From JAXGYX01 sp040772065 (lineage in GTDB: Bacteria > Bacillota > Clostridia > Saccharofermentanales > Fastidiosipilaceae): DNA of 64,000 bases. The first letter of the stretch is position 1. The number at the start of each line of letters is the position of its first letter. The stretch spans positions 372,001-436,000 of the forward strand of contig JAXGYX010000001.1 of assembly GCA_040772065.1 (NCBI GenBank), written 5' to 3'. Positions 40,720 through 48,538 of the stretch are shown here, piece after piece. The notes beneath the pieces were generated by a model, which saw nothing but the letters and a program-made list of their open reading frames with translations, was not told the DNA's origin and did not search any database. The position numbers were made by a program, and so were the translations under genes.

Positions 40720-42228
40720 TCAGTCACCTGGGTCCGTGTCAAAGAGATAGATGTAACGCCCCATTCTCAGATAGGTGCCGGCGAGCAGCGGTTCATCCGT
40801 TCCGTCAGCAAGACGAATTCCGTTGAGCCAAATTCCACTGTCGGGATTTGGCTCTTTTTCGTTTTCGCCCATCAGCTCTGTGCCTGTCCCCCTTACTCGA
40901 TAACCGGTCTCTCCATATTCAATTATCGCATGATCCGGCCTGATTTCCGGACTATTTAAACAAAGGTCGGAGCGCACCGGGTCGGAACCAATGGTAAAGA
41001 CCGGTCTGATGATATTCACAGTTTGAAAATCAGTCTTTGGATTTGTCAGCGATTCTCCGACTTCCAGGTAGGCGAGCTCGATGGCCGTCAGTCGCGCGGG
41101 TGGTTGACTCAAAATCGATGCTTTGTCATTTGAGTTGGATCGTTTCGCTAGCCGCGATCTGCGGGTTTGCCGTCCGGCCCGGAAGTTATCGTTTCTTTCC
41201 TCCATTCTCATGCGCTCAGCGTTTCTTTGTTGCTGAGTAAGTCTGCGCCTTAACGGTGAGTTGCCGGACGCGAGCAAATAAATATCCAGCAAAATGAATC
41301 CACCCAAGATGAACAAAACGAACCAACGTTTGAAATCATCGGTCAGCAGCTCAAGGTAAGACGCCACTCCAACAACTAATAAGAAGAGTACTTGAATCAC
41401 GAGCACAAATGAAATCCGCTGGTTGTGATTCCGATTCTCTACAGTGGTTTCACGTTGACTTTTCATAGTGATTCCACGTTGCCCGTCCGCTGTTTCCAAC
41501 ATCGGTTTTGGGTCGCGGCTCGATTCGGCGATGGTCCTGTCCGGAGTGCCTTTTTGTTGGTGGGTTGACTCAATCTGAGGCGGCCATGTCAATGAGGCGG
41601 AGAGTTGATTTTCAGATTCGCGGGCATCGGATCTTGTCCGGTCATCGTGATTCAACACAAACAGACAATCTCGTAGAATGGTGGCGAACTCTGCCGGTTT
41701 TTCATGAGCTGACAACAATAATTTATCGCTGAGAGTGTGATCGAGCCGATCGTCGATGGAAGCCAAACGAATACACGGTTCGGCCAAAAATGACAAAATG
41801 CCTGCCTCGTACTGATGGTTGAAGTACGGCGCTGTCGAACCGAAAAGAGGCAGACAAATCATCTGCGGATGTTGATAATCAAGACTGGTTCCGGGAGTCC
41901 CGTACATAAAAATATAATCCGGATCAATCAGCAATCCGTGATATCTTTTTATATTCGCGATCTGTGACGCGATCGCGTACAACAGATATAACCAATCCGT
42001 GAGCCGCGGTTTTGAAATCTCAGAGGCTTGGCTCAATGAAGTCAGGCCGGTGAGTGGATAAGTCAAGACAGTTTGTTCAGTTGTGGGGTCCAAGCGCGGT
42101 GGAATTAGAATATCATAGGTGCCGGATTGTAATTCGCGCAATCGATTTAAGTCAACGCTTTCTTCGGAAAGTAGCGTGCAGGTAAGTATGTCCGCCCATT
42201 CTGTTCGCCTGATCCGAAGCTGTGGCAT
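40720..42228 (-). CDS. FHA-domain membrane protein with DUF6382-like N-terminus (Tad locus)
   Basis: Protein of about 502 residues. The first 200 residues resemble DUF6382 (TYDILIPPRLD, GLLIDPDYIFMYG, ILSFLAEP). A polar linker is followed by two membrane helices near 275-325 (FVLVIQVLFLLVVGV and WFVLFILGGFILLDIYL), a basic stretch, and a C-terminal FHA domain (FTIGSDPVRSDLCL, HAIIEYGETGYRVRG, NGIRL), which reads phosphothreonine. ATG 42228 follows GGAGG. It is the last gene of the pilus-type operon, 12 bp after the pilin. A signalling or assembly role in Tad pili is inferred from position. Confidence 0.83.
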   Translation of the reverse strand: MPQLRIRRTEWADILTCTLLSEESVDLNRLRELQSGTYDILIPPRLDPTTEQTVLTYPLTGLTSLSQASEISKPRLTDWLYLLYAIASQIANIKRYHGLLIDPDYIFMYGTPGTSLDYQHPQMICLPLFGSTAPYFNHQYEAGILSFLAEPCIRLASIDDRLDHTLSDKLLLSAHEKPAEFATILRDCLFVLNHDDRTRSDARESENQLSASLTWPPQIESTHQQKGTPDRTIAESSRDPKPMLETADGQRGITMKSQRETTVENRNHNQRISFVLVIQVLFLLVVGVASYLELLTDDFKRWFVLFILGGFILLDIYLLASGNSPLRRRLTQQQRNAERMRMEERNDNFRAGRQTRRSRLAKRSNSNDKASILSQPPARLTAIELAYLEVGESLTNPKTDFQTVNIIRPVFTIGSDPVRSDLCLNSPEIRPDHAIIEYGETGYRVRGTGTELMGENEKEPNPDSGIWLNGIRLADGTDEPLLAGTYLRMGRYIYLFDTDPGD

Positions 42229-42240
42229 AATTACCTCCAC

Positions 42241-42498
42241 TCAATAGCCAGGGTCGATTTGATCAATCACGGCTTTGTCATCAAAGACTTTTTTGAAAAT
42301 GTTGTTGGAGAACTTTCGCATCGCCGTGTTGAAGATCAAAGCGATGGCGATCAGCACCGCGATCAGTATAACGACTTCCAGTGTTCCCATGCCTCGTTTG
42401 TCGGCCAAGAGTTTGCGAACATGATTGGTCTGCCTGTGTTCACGGATGCGGGCAGATCTTTTTTGACTTTGCTGCTCTTTCGATAGATGACGGGTCAT
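42241..42498 (-). CDS. Flp-type pilin-like protein
   Basis: Small protein of 85 residues. A basic leader of about 36 residues ends in KRG, followed by MGTLEVVILIAVLIAIALIF: a Gly at the cleavage site, Glu at +5 of the mature form and a long hydrophobic helix, the pattern of Flp/TadE-class prepilins. The C-terminal 25 residues are polar with KKVFDDKAV. ATG 42498 follows AGGAGG 7 nt upstream; the frame is open further left. It lies between the TadBC fusion and the FHA gene. No prepilin peptidase gene is visible in the window. Confidence 0.8.
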   Translation of the reverse strand: MTRHLSKEQQSQKRSARIREHRQTNHVRKLLADKRGMGTLEVVILIAVLIAIALIFNTAMRKFSNNIFKKVFDDKAVIDQIDPGY

Positions 42499-42570
42499 TT
42501 CTTTTCCTCCTGTTTCGAATGATCTGATGAAATTCAGCATAGCGCGGGATCGTTTGTCAATGCTGAACCT

Positions 42571-42602
42571 TCTTTCGTAAAAAAACGTCTTTTTACGAAG
42601 AA
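42571..42602 (-). terminator. A/T-rich hairpin between the TadBC and pilin genes
   Basis: TTCGTAAAAA at 42574-42583 pairs with TTTTTACGAA at 42590-42599 around a 6-nt loop. On the minus strand it lies in the 121-bp gap before the pilin, with TTGACA (complement of 42555-42560) just after it. It could attenuate readthrough or stabilise the downstream mRNA, so that pilin is expressed separately. Confidence 0.5.
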
Positions 42603-42619
42603 ATTCAAAGTCGCGATCT

Positions 42620-44179
42620 TTAGATGCCGACGAAAACACCGACGGCGGGCGACAGCGCGATGAGCATGACCGCGAGCAAGTCCATCAGCATCGGCAGAGT
42701 AAGCTTGCCGGATAGTTCTCTGATTCTTCGCATGTAAGTGTCTTTATAAAGATTCCAGCAGATCTCTTTTTGGCGATGTAACGAGTTTAGTAAATCCGGA
42801 TGACCGGTTTTGTCGTATTGTTCCAGCAGAAAGAAGACAGTCTGGACAGCGGTGACATGACAACGGCCGGCGAACTTTTGGAGCGCGGCGCGACCCATTC
42901 CCATGGACTGGGCACGTGCCAGACGGCTGATTTCAATTGTTAATGAACGGTTGGGGGTGGTTAGTGTCCGTAGCGAATCGGTCAACGCGTTTGAAAGAGT
43001 CACACCCATTTTTAATTGCTGCAAAACAATATCCAAGAATAATGGCGTATCTTCTATTAGTTGTTTTTTATATTCCTTTACCGACTCATGAAGATTGATA
43101 TCGATCAACAGCCAGCCGATTGGTGCGGCAAGTGGCAGGGCGAACCAGGGAAGTTTGCGACCAATGCATAAAAATAAGGAAAGTATGAAAAAACAAATCA
43201 TCAATACTATTTTTCGACCGTTAAATCTAATTTCAATCTGCCGATTGTCAATACCATCCGGTTCAATCTGAAATTGAGAGGGCAGAAAAGAGAAGTCAAT
43301 CAAATGTTTTTGACGGTTGCGATAAAAAACTGAGAGATGACCGTAAATCAATTCGCTCATTTTCTGAATCGGAGTGATCAAAGTCAGTCTGTCGATCACC
43401 CTTAGCAATCCGCTTGACTTATGCGGCTTGCCATTATTTCTTTTTGTGGAAAATAATAGTGTGCTGATAACCAGGGCGGACAACGCCGCGATGACGAAGG
43501 CGGCCACCATTAATATGGATGAGACCAGTGACGCTGATTGAGTGTCAAACGAAGCGAATAGACCTTGGAATAAGAAGGCGAGCACAAACGGCATGGTGAT
43601 CAGAATTATTCCTTGCATAATCTGCCCATGCTGTTCCGCCCGTGCTTCATCCTCGAGATCGTGTAGGGTGGCGGTCCGCTCCTTCGCGTCACGTATGATA
43701 AAAACAATTCGGCTGCCCAACATATCCGACCCCGCGAGTGTCCGAAACAACACACCCGCTTCCGAAACTAAGATTTGTTGGCTCAACATTGTGAGGACAT
43801 CCCGAAGTGAGTATTGCGCCCGTAGATAGTTGGCGGCGGTTTGTAAAGCTTTACCAAGGGACGAGTGTTCACCAAAATGATTTGGCGCGTTGTCGGCGGA
43901 GTTCAACAGGGCCCGGGTTAATGAATGACCGGCGGATAGGTCCCCTGACAAGCTTTGCAGAAAAAAATAGTACTGTTGATAATCTCGTTTCTCACGTATG
44001 TTGTCGAGTACGCGGCGTGTCGACTTCACCGCCAGCGGAGCGGTCGACGCGGCCAAGCCGACGCGGATAAGCACATCGGAAGAGAATGGCGCGGTCAACA
44101 CAAACATGCCCGCCAGGGAAATAAACCAAAGCGCGATGAGAAATAGAATTGACTTAGACCAGCGAAACAAGTTCTCCAT
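42620..44179 (-). CDS. Fused TadB-TadC type secretion/pilus inner membrane protein
   Basis: Membrane protein of about 519 residues, about twice the length of one T2SSF protein. The first half has two N-terminal helices, a T2SSF region (QSLSGDLSAGHSLTRAL, then SEAGVLFRTLAG) and a helix pair near 190-235. The second half repeats this: two helices near 330-370, a T2SSF domain with LQQLKMGVTLSNAL, and a closing helix (LPMLMDLLAVMLIAL). TadB and TadC are normally separate genes; here they form one polypeptide. ATG 44179 lies inside the CpaF gene (overlap 26 nt). It forms the membrane platform for pilus assembly. Confidence 0.85.
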   Translation of the reverse strand: MENLFRWSKSILFLIALWFISLAGMFVLTAPFSSDVLIRVGLAASTAPLAVKSTRRVLDNIREKRDYQQYYFFLQSLSGDLSAGHSLTRALLNSADNAPNHFGEHSSLGKALQTAANYLRAQYSLRDVLTMLSQQILVSEAGVLFRTLAGSDMLGSRIVFIIRDAKERTATLHDLEDEARAEQHGQIMQGIILITMPFVLAFLFQGLFASFDTQSASLVSSILMVAAFVIAALSALVISTLLFSTKRNNGKPHKSSGLLRVIDRLTLITPIQKMSELIYGHLSVFYRNRQKHLIDFSFLPSQFQIEPDGIDNRQIEIRFNGRKIVLMICFFILSLFLCIGRKLPWFALPLAAPIGWLLIDINLHESVKEYKKQLIEDTPLFLDIVLQQLKMGVTLSNALTDSLRTLTTPNRSLTIEISRLARAQSMGMGRAALQKFAGRCHVTAVQTVFFLLEQYDKTGHPDLLNSLHRQKEICWNLYKDTYMRRIRELSGKLTLPMLMDLLAVMLIALSPAVGVFVGI

Positions 44180-45320
44180 CCCCTTCCCGTGGCGCGTACA
44201 ACAGTTTGATTTGAGGTTGTCCATCCGCCCCGCTTTCCACAGCGCAGATCTCATCCACTTTGCGCCGTCCGCCGGCAACGCGTGAGATATGCACCATGAT
44301 GTCAATAACCGAAGCCAAAGTTTGACGGACCGCTTCCAGCGGCATGGTGGATCCATCCAGTACCAGGTTGCTGAGTCGGACGATCATGTCGCGACATGAA
44401 TTGCCATGCCCGGTGCAAAGCGAGCCGGGATGTCCGGTGTTCATGGCTTGGATCAGATCGGCCGCCTCGCGGCCGCGCACCTCACCGACAATTATGCGGT
44501 CAGGTCGCATTCGTAGGGAAGCGCGGATCAGTTGACTGATCGTGATCTCCCCCTCGCCGTCAGGCCCTGGAAGTCTGGCTTCGAGGCGGACCAGGTTTGG
44601 CTGATTGACCAGCTGAAGTTCGATGGAATCCTCAATCGTCACGATTCGTTCGTGGTCGGGGATGAATGATGACAGCACATTCAGCAAAGTTGTTTTACCG
44701 GTGCCGGTACCTCCACAGATAAAAACACTGCGTCGCTCGCGAACCTGCTTCTGTAAAAAAACCAAGGATTCGGTGGTTAAAAAACCGGTCTCGATCAAAG
44801 CCTCCGGTGTGTGTCGCACGCCGGTGAATTTACGTAACGTCAGCACCGGTCCATCCGGCGCCACCGGAGGAATGGCGGCGTTGGCGCGCGAACCGTCCTT
44901 TAACCGAGCGTCGGCGATCGGATTGTGAAGGCTCAAAGGACGGTTCAATCTTGAGAACAGCGTCGACACCACATCGAATAAATGTCGCATGTTGTCAAAA
45001 ACAATTTCTGCTTGGTGAATCACACCGTCTTTTTCATAAAACACATGATTTGGGCCGTTGACCATTATTTCGGTGACCGAGGGGTCGTCCAACAAAGGTT
45101 GTAGAATATCCAACCCACGAGTGCGATTGTAAATTTCGCGAATTAACCGTAACCGCTCCGGCTGGGTGGTTCCTGAGCCAAACAGTTTGCGAGTCACGAT
45201 ATTGGATAGTTCCTGATGAAATTGCCGGTCATCCAAATCAGAAAATCCGACAACCTCTTTGATAACGTCGTCAAAAAATGATGGTTGGAGGGTCCGGTCA
45301 TCGGAGAATCGCTTTGCCAT
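44154..45320 (-). CDS. CpaF/TadA family secretion ATPase
   Basis: Hexameric ATPase of 388 residues that powers Tad pilus assembly. Family features are IMVNGPNHVFYEKDG near 95, the Walker A ICGGTGTGKTTLLN near 205, an Asp-box region ITIEDSIELQL, the Walker B MRPDRIIVGEVRG and the His-box GHPGSLCTGHGNS. The N-terminal helical domain is shorter than in CpaF of Caulobacter. ATG 45320 lies inside the previous gene (overlap 23 nt). Strong tight coupling indicates a single operon with the fused TadBC. Confidence 0.93.
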   Translation of the reverse strand: MAKRFSDDRTLQPSFFDDVIKEVVGFSDLDDRQFHQELSNIVTRKLFGSGTTQPERLRLIREIYNRTRGLDILQPLLDDPSVTEIMVNGPNHVFYEKDGVIHQAEIVFDNMRHLFDVVSTLFSRLNRPLSLHNPIADARLKDGSRANAAIPPVAPDGPVLTLRKFTGVRHTPEALIETGFLTTESLVFLQKQVRERRSVFICGGTGTGKTTLLNVLSSFIPDHERIVTIEDSIELQLVNQPNLVRLEARLPGPDGEGEITISQLIRASLRMRPDRIIVGEVRGREAADLIQAMNTGHPGSLCTGHGNSCRDMIVRLSNLVLDGSTMPLEAVRQTLASVIDIMVHISRVAGGRRKVDEICAVESGADGQPQIKLLYAPREGDGELVSLV

Positions 45321-45903
45321 CGGCGCTCCTTTCTTTGATAAAAGGGTTGCCGATCAATGTCTTCCTGATCGTGGCGTCGCGTTTCATTCCGGCGAACATG
45401 CTTTGGGGCATATTGTCGGCGGAAGCTGTAAAAAGCGTGGCGCGGTCAGTGAATGGCAGGGCTTCGCGGATAACTGATTTATGAACGGTGCGGCAACAGA
45501 TCAAAAAAACTGTGGGCTCAACGCTGGTTTTAACCAGAGAGAAGACCAGGGTGAATAGTTGGCGCCAGGCATAAGGTGGAAATCGTTCGGGAGAATCCGA
45601 ACGAAATAAAGCAGGAAAGGAAAATTCTCCGCACCCGGTCCTGGTCAAGTATGGCAACAATTCTTTGGGCTCGAGTTCATTTAATTGGACTCGAAATAAT
45701 AGCGAGGATAGATCTTTGCCGGGCACTGAGTTTTGAAAAACAACTTTGCTTTTCCATTCATGGCCGGATAAGGATAATAAGATTAGACGGTAGCCCGCAT
45801 AGTGGTATTCTTTACGCATTCGGTTCCACTCTTTCGCGACCGCGGGTCGCATCGTGTCAATCAATAGCATTGAAAAAACACTCTTATCGGAATTCCTTTT
45901 CAT
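45298..45903 (-). CDS. Unrecognised first gene of the Tad-type operon
   Basis: Protein of about 201 residues with alternating strands and helices (SVFSMLLIDTMRP, YRLILLSLSGHEW, TVFLICCRTVHKSV). Tad operons usually start with TadZ/CpaE, a ParA-like localisation ATPase, and strand-like LLLID and VFLIC strings hint at a Rossmann fold. No Walker A (KGGxGKT) is visible, so it may be a degenerate TadZ or something else. ATG 45903 has GGGAG upstream; the frame continues upstream without a ribosome site. It overlaps the CpaF gene by 23 nt. Confidence 0.65.
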   Translation of the reverse strand: MKRNSDKSVFSMLLIDTMRPAVAKEWNRMRKEYHYAGYRLILLSLSGHEWKSKVVFQNSVPGKDLSSLLFRVQLNELEPKELLPYLTRTGCGEFSFPALFRSDSPERFPPYAWRQLFTLVFSLVKTSVEPTVFLICCRTVHKSVIREALPFTDRATLFTASADNMPQSMFAGMKRDATIRKTLIGNPFIKERSADGKAILR

Positions 45904-45981
45904 AGTGTCTCCCTTCTTTGACCGCTGTGGTTTAACTGCCAGTCTAAAACTCAACTGATTGTTTTGATGGTGAGAAAATTC

Positions 45982-46016
45982 AACAAACATAGACAAAACT
46001 CGACAAAACGGGACAA
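45982..46016 (-). repeat. Four TTGT[CT] repeats in 10-bp phase upstream of the Tad-type operon
   Basis: Reading the minus strand, TTGTC occurs three times and TTGTT once, each exactly 10 bp after the last (45982-45986, 45992-45996, 46002-46006, 46012-46016). All copies face the same side of the helix, 80-115 bp upstream of the first Tad-operon gene, where an activator would bind. The same block is 60-95 bp upstream of the metK promoter on the other strand. Confidence 0.6.
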
Positions 46017-46074
46017 ATGAAATCAACCACTCCTGAGATCGAACGCAATGGTCCGCGTGAAGGGCCGCGGACGC

Positions 46075-46103
46075 TGTACAAGCTAAATGTCGTATGCTAT
46101 GGT
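46075..46103 (+). promoter_or_regulatory. Probable promoter of metK
   Basis: TGTACA (46075-46080) is followed after 17 bp by TATGGT (46098-46103), which is preceded by TGC, an extended -10. A transcript would start near 46110, about 45 nt before the SAM-I riboswitch. Confidence 0.55.
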
Positions 46104-46152
46104 AATGTCGTTGGCTTTGAGGTCTGTACCTCGAGCCGGACATTAATTGAAT

Positions 46153-46298
46153 ATCTTATCAAGAGAGGCGGAGGGAACTGGCCCGACGAAGCCCGGCAAC
46201 CGGCAAGATCGCAACGGTGCCAAATCCAGCAGGTGAGCCCTGGGAGATGAGGTTGTTAGTGTATCTTTGCCTCCGGATTACCGCCGGCGGCATTTTTT
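46153..46298 (+). promoter_or_regulatory. SAM-I (S-box) riboswitch with terminator, controlling metK
   Basis: The S-box core is present: ATCTTATCAAGAGAGGCGG, a GGGAACTGGCCC segment, GAAGCCCGGCAACCGG, then GGTGCCAAATCCAGC and the closing strand GATGAGGT (46246-46253), which pairs with 46153-46160. The expression platform is a G+C-rich hairpin (GCCTCCGG with CCGGCGGC, 46269-46291, one mismatch) and six T at 46293-46298. High S-adenosylmethionine should stabilise the aptamer and let the terminator form, reducing expression of SAM synthetase. Confidence 0.95.
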
Positions 46299-46312
46299 GT
46301 GGAGGAAAACAT

Positions 46313-47536
46313 ATGTCAAATCAGAAAATTCAATTGCCAAAGGGCCATTACTTATTTTCTTCAGAATCAGTGACGGAAGGACATCCGGATAAAATTTGTG
46401 ACCAAATCTCGGATGCGGTCTTGGACTCCATTTTAGCCGATGACCCCAACGCACGCGTCGCCTGTGAGACCATCGCGACGACCGGAATGGTTTTGGTCAT
46501 GGGCGAGATCAGCACCACCTGCTATGTGGATGTCCCGGGCATCGCGCGGCAGGTGTTAAGGGGTATCGGTTACGACAAGCAAGCCAACTGCGGATTTGAC
46601 GCCGATGCCTGTGCGGTGCTCACGATGATTGACGAGCAGTCGGCCGACATCAACCTTGGCGTGTCGAACGCGTTGGAGACACGTGACCAAGACGATGAGA
46701 CCAGCACAGGAGCGGGTGATCAGGGGATGATGTTTGGTTACGCGTGTGATGAGACGGATGAGAAAATGCCTCTGAGCATCTCGATCGCGCATAAGCTTTG
46801 CAAACGACTGACGGATGTGCGCAAAAGCGGTGATCTTCCGTTGCTCAGACCGGATGGCAAGTCACAGGTGACAGTGGAATATGATGAGAATGATCAGGTG
46901 GTCAGAATCCACAGTGTGGTTGTCTCGGTTCAGCACCACGAGGATTATGACCAGGCGCAATTGCGCGAGGATATCATCCGTGAGGTCATCAGGCCGATCG
47001 TGCCGGCCGGATACCTTGATGTCGACACGCGGTTTTACGTCAACCCCACGGGCAGATTTGTGATTGGCGGACCGATGGGTGATTCGGGTTTGACCGGACG
47101 CAAAATCATAGTCGACACATATGGCGGGCGCGCCGGCCATGGTGGAGGCTGTTTTTCAGGCAAGGATCCGACAAAGGTGGATCGCTCGGCCTCGTACATG
47201 GCGCGCTACATGGCGAAGAACATTGTGGCGGCGGGATTGGCTCGCCGAGTCGAGATTCAACTCGCCTATTCAATCGGTGTCGCTTATCCCTTGTCGATCA
47301 TGGTCGATTCAAAAGGAACCGGCACCGTGTCGGACGACATTTTGGTCCAAGCCATTCAATCGATTTTTGATCTGACTCCAGATGGAATCATTTCACAGCT
47401 GGATTTACGCCGGCCGATTTATCGTCAAACATCGGCCTACGGCCATTTCGGCAGATACGATTTGGACCTGCCTTGGGAAAAGGTGGATCGTACCGAAGAA
47501 CTGCGCACGGTCTGCGCTCGATTGCAGGCTGAATGA
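46313..47536 (+). CDS. metK: S-adenosylmethionine synthetase
   Basis: Enzyme of 407 residues that makes S-adenosylmethionine from methionine and ATP. Marks: [19 protein letters not shown] at the start (FTSESVxxGHPDK), [12 protein letters not shown], the phosphate loop [21 protein letters not shown] and [19 protein letters not shown] 46313 has GGAGG upstream, just after the riboswitch terminator. It overlaps comF by an ATGA junction, so both are under SAM control. Confidence 0.97.
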   Translation: MSNQKIQLPKGHYLFSSESVTEGHPDKICDQISDAVLDSILADDPNARVACETIATTGMVLVMGEISTTCYVDVPGIARQVLRGIGYDKQANCGFDADACAVLTMIDEQSADINLGVSNALETRDQDDETSTGAGDQGMMFGYACDETDEKMPLSISIAHKLCKRLTDVRKSGDLPLLRPDGKSQVTVEYDENDQVVRIHSVVVSVQHHEDYDQAQLREDIIREVIRPIVPAGYLDVDTRFYVNPTGRFVIGGPMGDSGLTGRKIIVDTYGGRAGHGGGCFSGKDPTKVDRSASYMARYMAKNIVAAGLARRVEIQLAYSIGVAYPLSIMVDSKGTGTVSDDILVQAIQSIFDLTPDGIISQLDLRRPIYRQTSAYGHFGRYDLDLPWEKVDRTEELRTVCARLQAE

Positions 47537-48297
47537 ACTTTCGCACACAGGCAGATGCAAGGACGTGGTTTGAAAAACACCGTGCCCATGTTCGGCGAGT
47601 GCTGAATCGATATTTGTTTCCTCGTTCGTGCGCGGTTTGCTCTCGGCTGATCGATGAATCTGAACCGCCGCGACTCGGGGATGGTATTTGTGGTCATTGT
47701 CTGGCTCTACTTCCTTTTCGGGATATGTGTCAGCCGGTCTTTCCGGTGTTGCGTGAAACAGGGCAAACCATTTCAGAGCTTGACTCAAGTCAGCACCTGC
47801 TTTTGGCGACCGCCGTCTGTCACTACCTGCCGCCGGTTCCGACTTTGATGGCGAGATTGAAATTTCATGACGCGCTCTACTTGGCTAACCCGCTGGGTGA
47901 ATTGATGGCTTACGCCGCGCACCGCGCTTTCCCGGAATACGATCCTCAACTTATTGTTTCCGTCCCCTTGCACCCGACCAGGGAGAAAGAACGAGGTTAT
48001 AATCAGGCGCTGGAATTGGCGAATGTGATGTCGCGCGTGCTTGGCATTCCACACGAAGTGGATGCCGCCTATAGGATTAGAAATACCGCTCGTCAAACCG
48101 AGCTGGATGATGAATCCGCTCGACAATTCAATCTGAAGGGCGCGTTCGCAGTATCCCCGGAACAGGTCCGGGCCAAACGGATCTTATTGATCGACGATGT
48201 GTTGACCAGTGGAGCGACCATTTTCACGTTGGCGAGACAGTTGACCAAATATGGGGCGATTGATGTGCGCGCCGTAGTCTTCGCGTCGGGCAGATAG
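47533..48297 (+). CDS. comF: ComF family protein (amidophosphoribosyltransferase-like)
   Basis: Protein of 254 residues. An N-terminal double zinc ribbon (CAVC, then CGHC near 50) precedes a phosphoribosyltransferase fold: [40 protein letters not shown], and the PRPP loop [14 protein letters not shown]. ComF takes part in DNA uptake during competence in Bacillus and in related DNA metabolism. The comFA helicase gene is not nearby. ATG 47533 overlaps the metK stop by 4 nt, which places it in the SAM-regulated transcript. That link to metK is unusual and may not be functional. Confidence 0.9.
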   Translation: MNFRTQADARTWFEKHRAHVRRVLNRYLFPRSCAVCSRLIDESEPPRLGDGICGHCLALLPFRDMCQPVFPVLRETGQTISELDSSQHLLLATAVCHYLPPVPTLMARLKFHDALYLANPLGELMAYAAHRAFPEYDPQLIVSVPLHPTREKERGYNQALELANVMSRVLGIPHEVDAAYRIRNTARQTELDDESARQFNLKGAFAVSPEQVRAKRILLIDDVLTSGATIFTLARQLTKYGAIDVRAVVFASGR

Positions 48298-48317
48298 TGC
48301 ATCAAATGTTGGTGATG

Positions 48318-48326
48318 TGCTATAAT
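48318..48326 (+). promoter_or_regulatory. Extended -10 promoter of the structured RNA
   Basis: TGCTATAAT at 48318-48326 is a consensus extended -10. No good -35 is seen, as is usual for this promoter type. The start site 7 nt later falls at the first base pairs of the RNA's closing stem. Confidence 0.65.
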
Positions 48327-48332
48327 TGAACC

Positions 48333-48510
48333 AGCCTGAAATGTTGCCGCTTCTCAATTTTGAACCTTCATGACTTAATTGGGAGTTCGGGTCGGGGGAA
48401 TAATATCAAGCCGGGGCTCAGGTCGCCGGACGATAGAAGACAACCGCAGAACACCCACCTGACTAACAAGTTGGGTGTCAAAAGGGAAGTGCCTCATCTC
48501 AGGTTATTTT
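48333..48510 (+). ncRNA. Structured RNA of about 175 nt resembling 6S RNA
   Basis: The 240 bp between comF and cysS hold no credible gene. A transcript from the extended -10 at 48321 would begin with CCTGAAATG (48335-48343), which pairs with CATCTCAGG at the other end (48495-48503, one mismatch). GC..GCTTCTC then pairs with GGGAAGTGC. Inside is a large A+T-rich internal loop whose 3' side folds into its own hairpin (CACCCA...TGGGTG), and a G+C-rich apical arm. Closing stem, central bubble with 3'-side hairpin and length match 6S RNA, which mimics an open promoter and binds sigma-A RNA polymerase. No conserved sequence was matched, so the name is tentative. A T-rich stretch follows. Confidence 0.55.
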
Positions 48511-48538
48511 ATGCTTATTTTGAAGGAAGACCTATTTT

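Noticed and set aside
45298..45903. Reading the first Tad-operon gene as a full TadZ ATPase
   Set aside because: No Walker A loop is present, so a ParA-type ATPase is not supported; recorded as unknown.
48298..48538. T-box leader before cysS
   Set aside because: The TGGNACCGCG antiterminator string is absent, and the fold looks like a closed rod, not a T-box.
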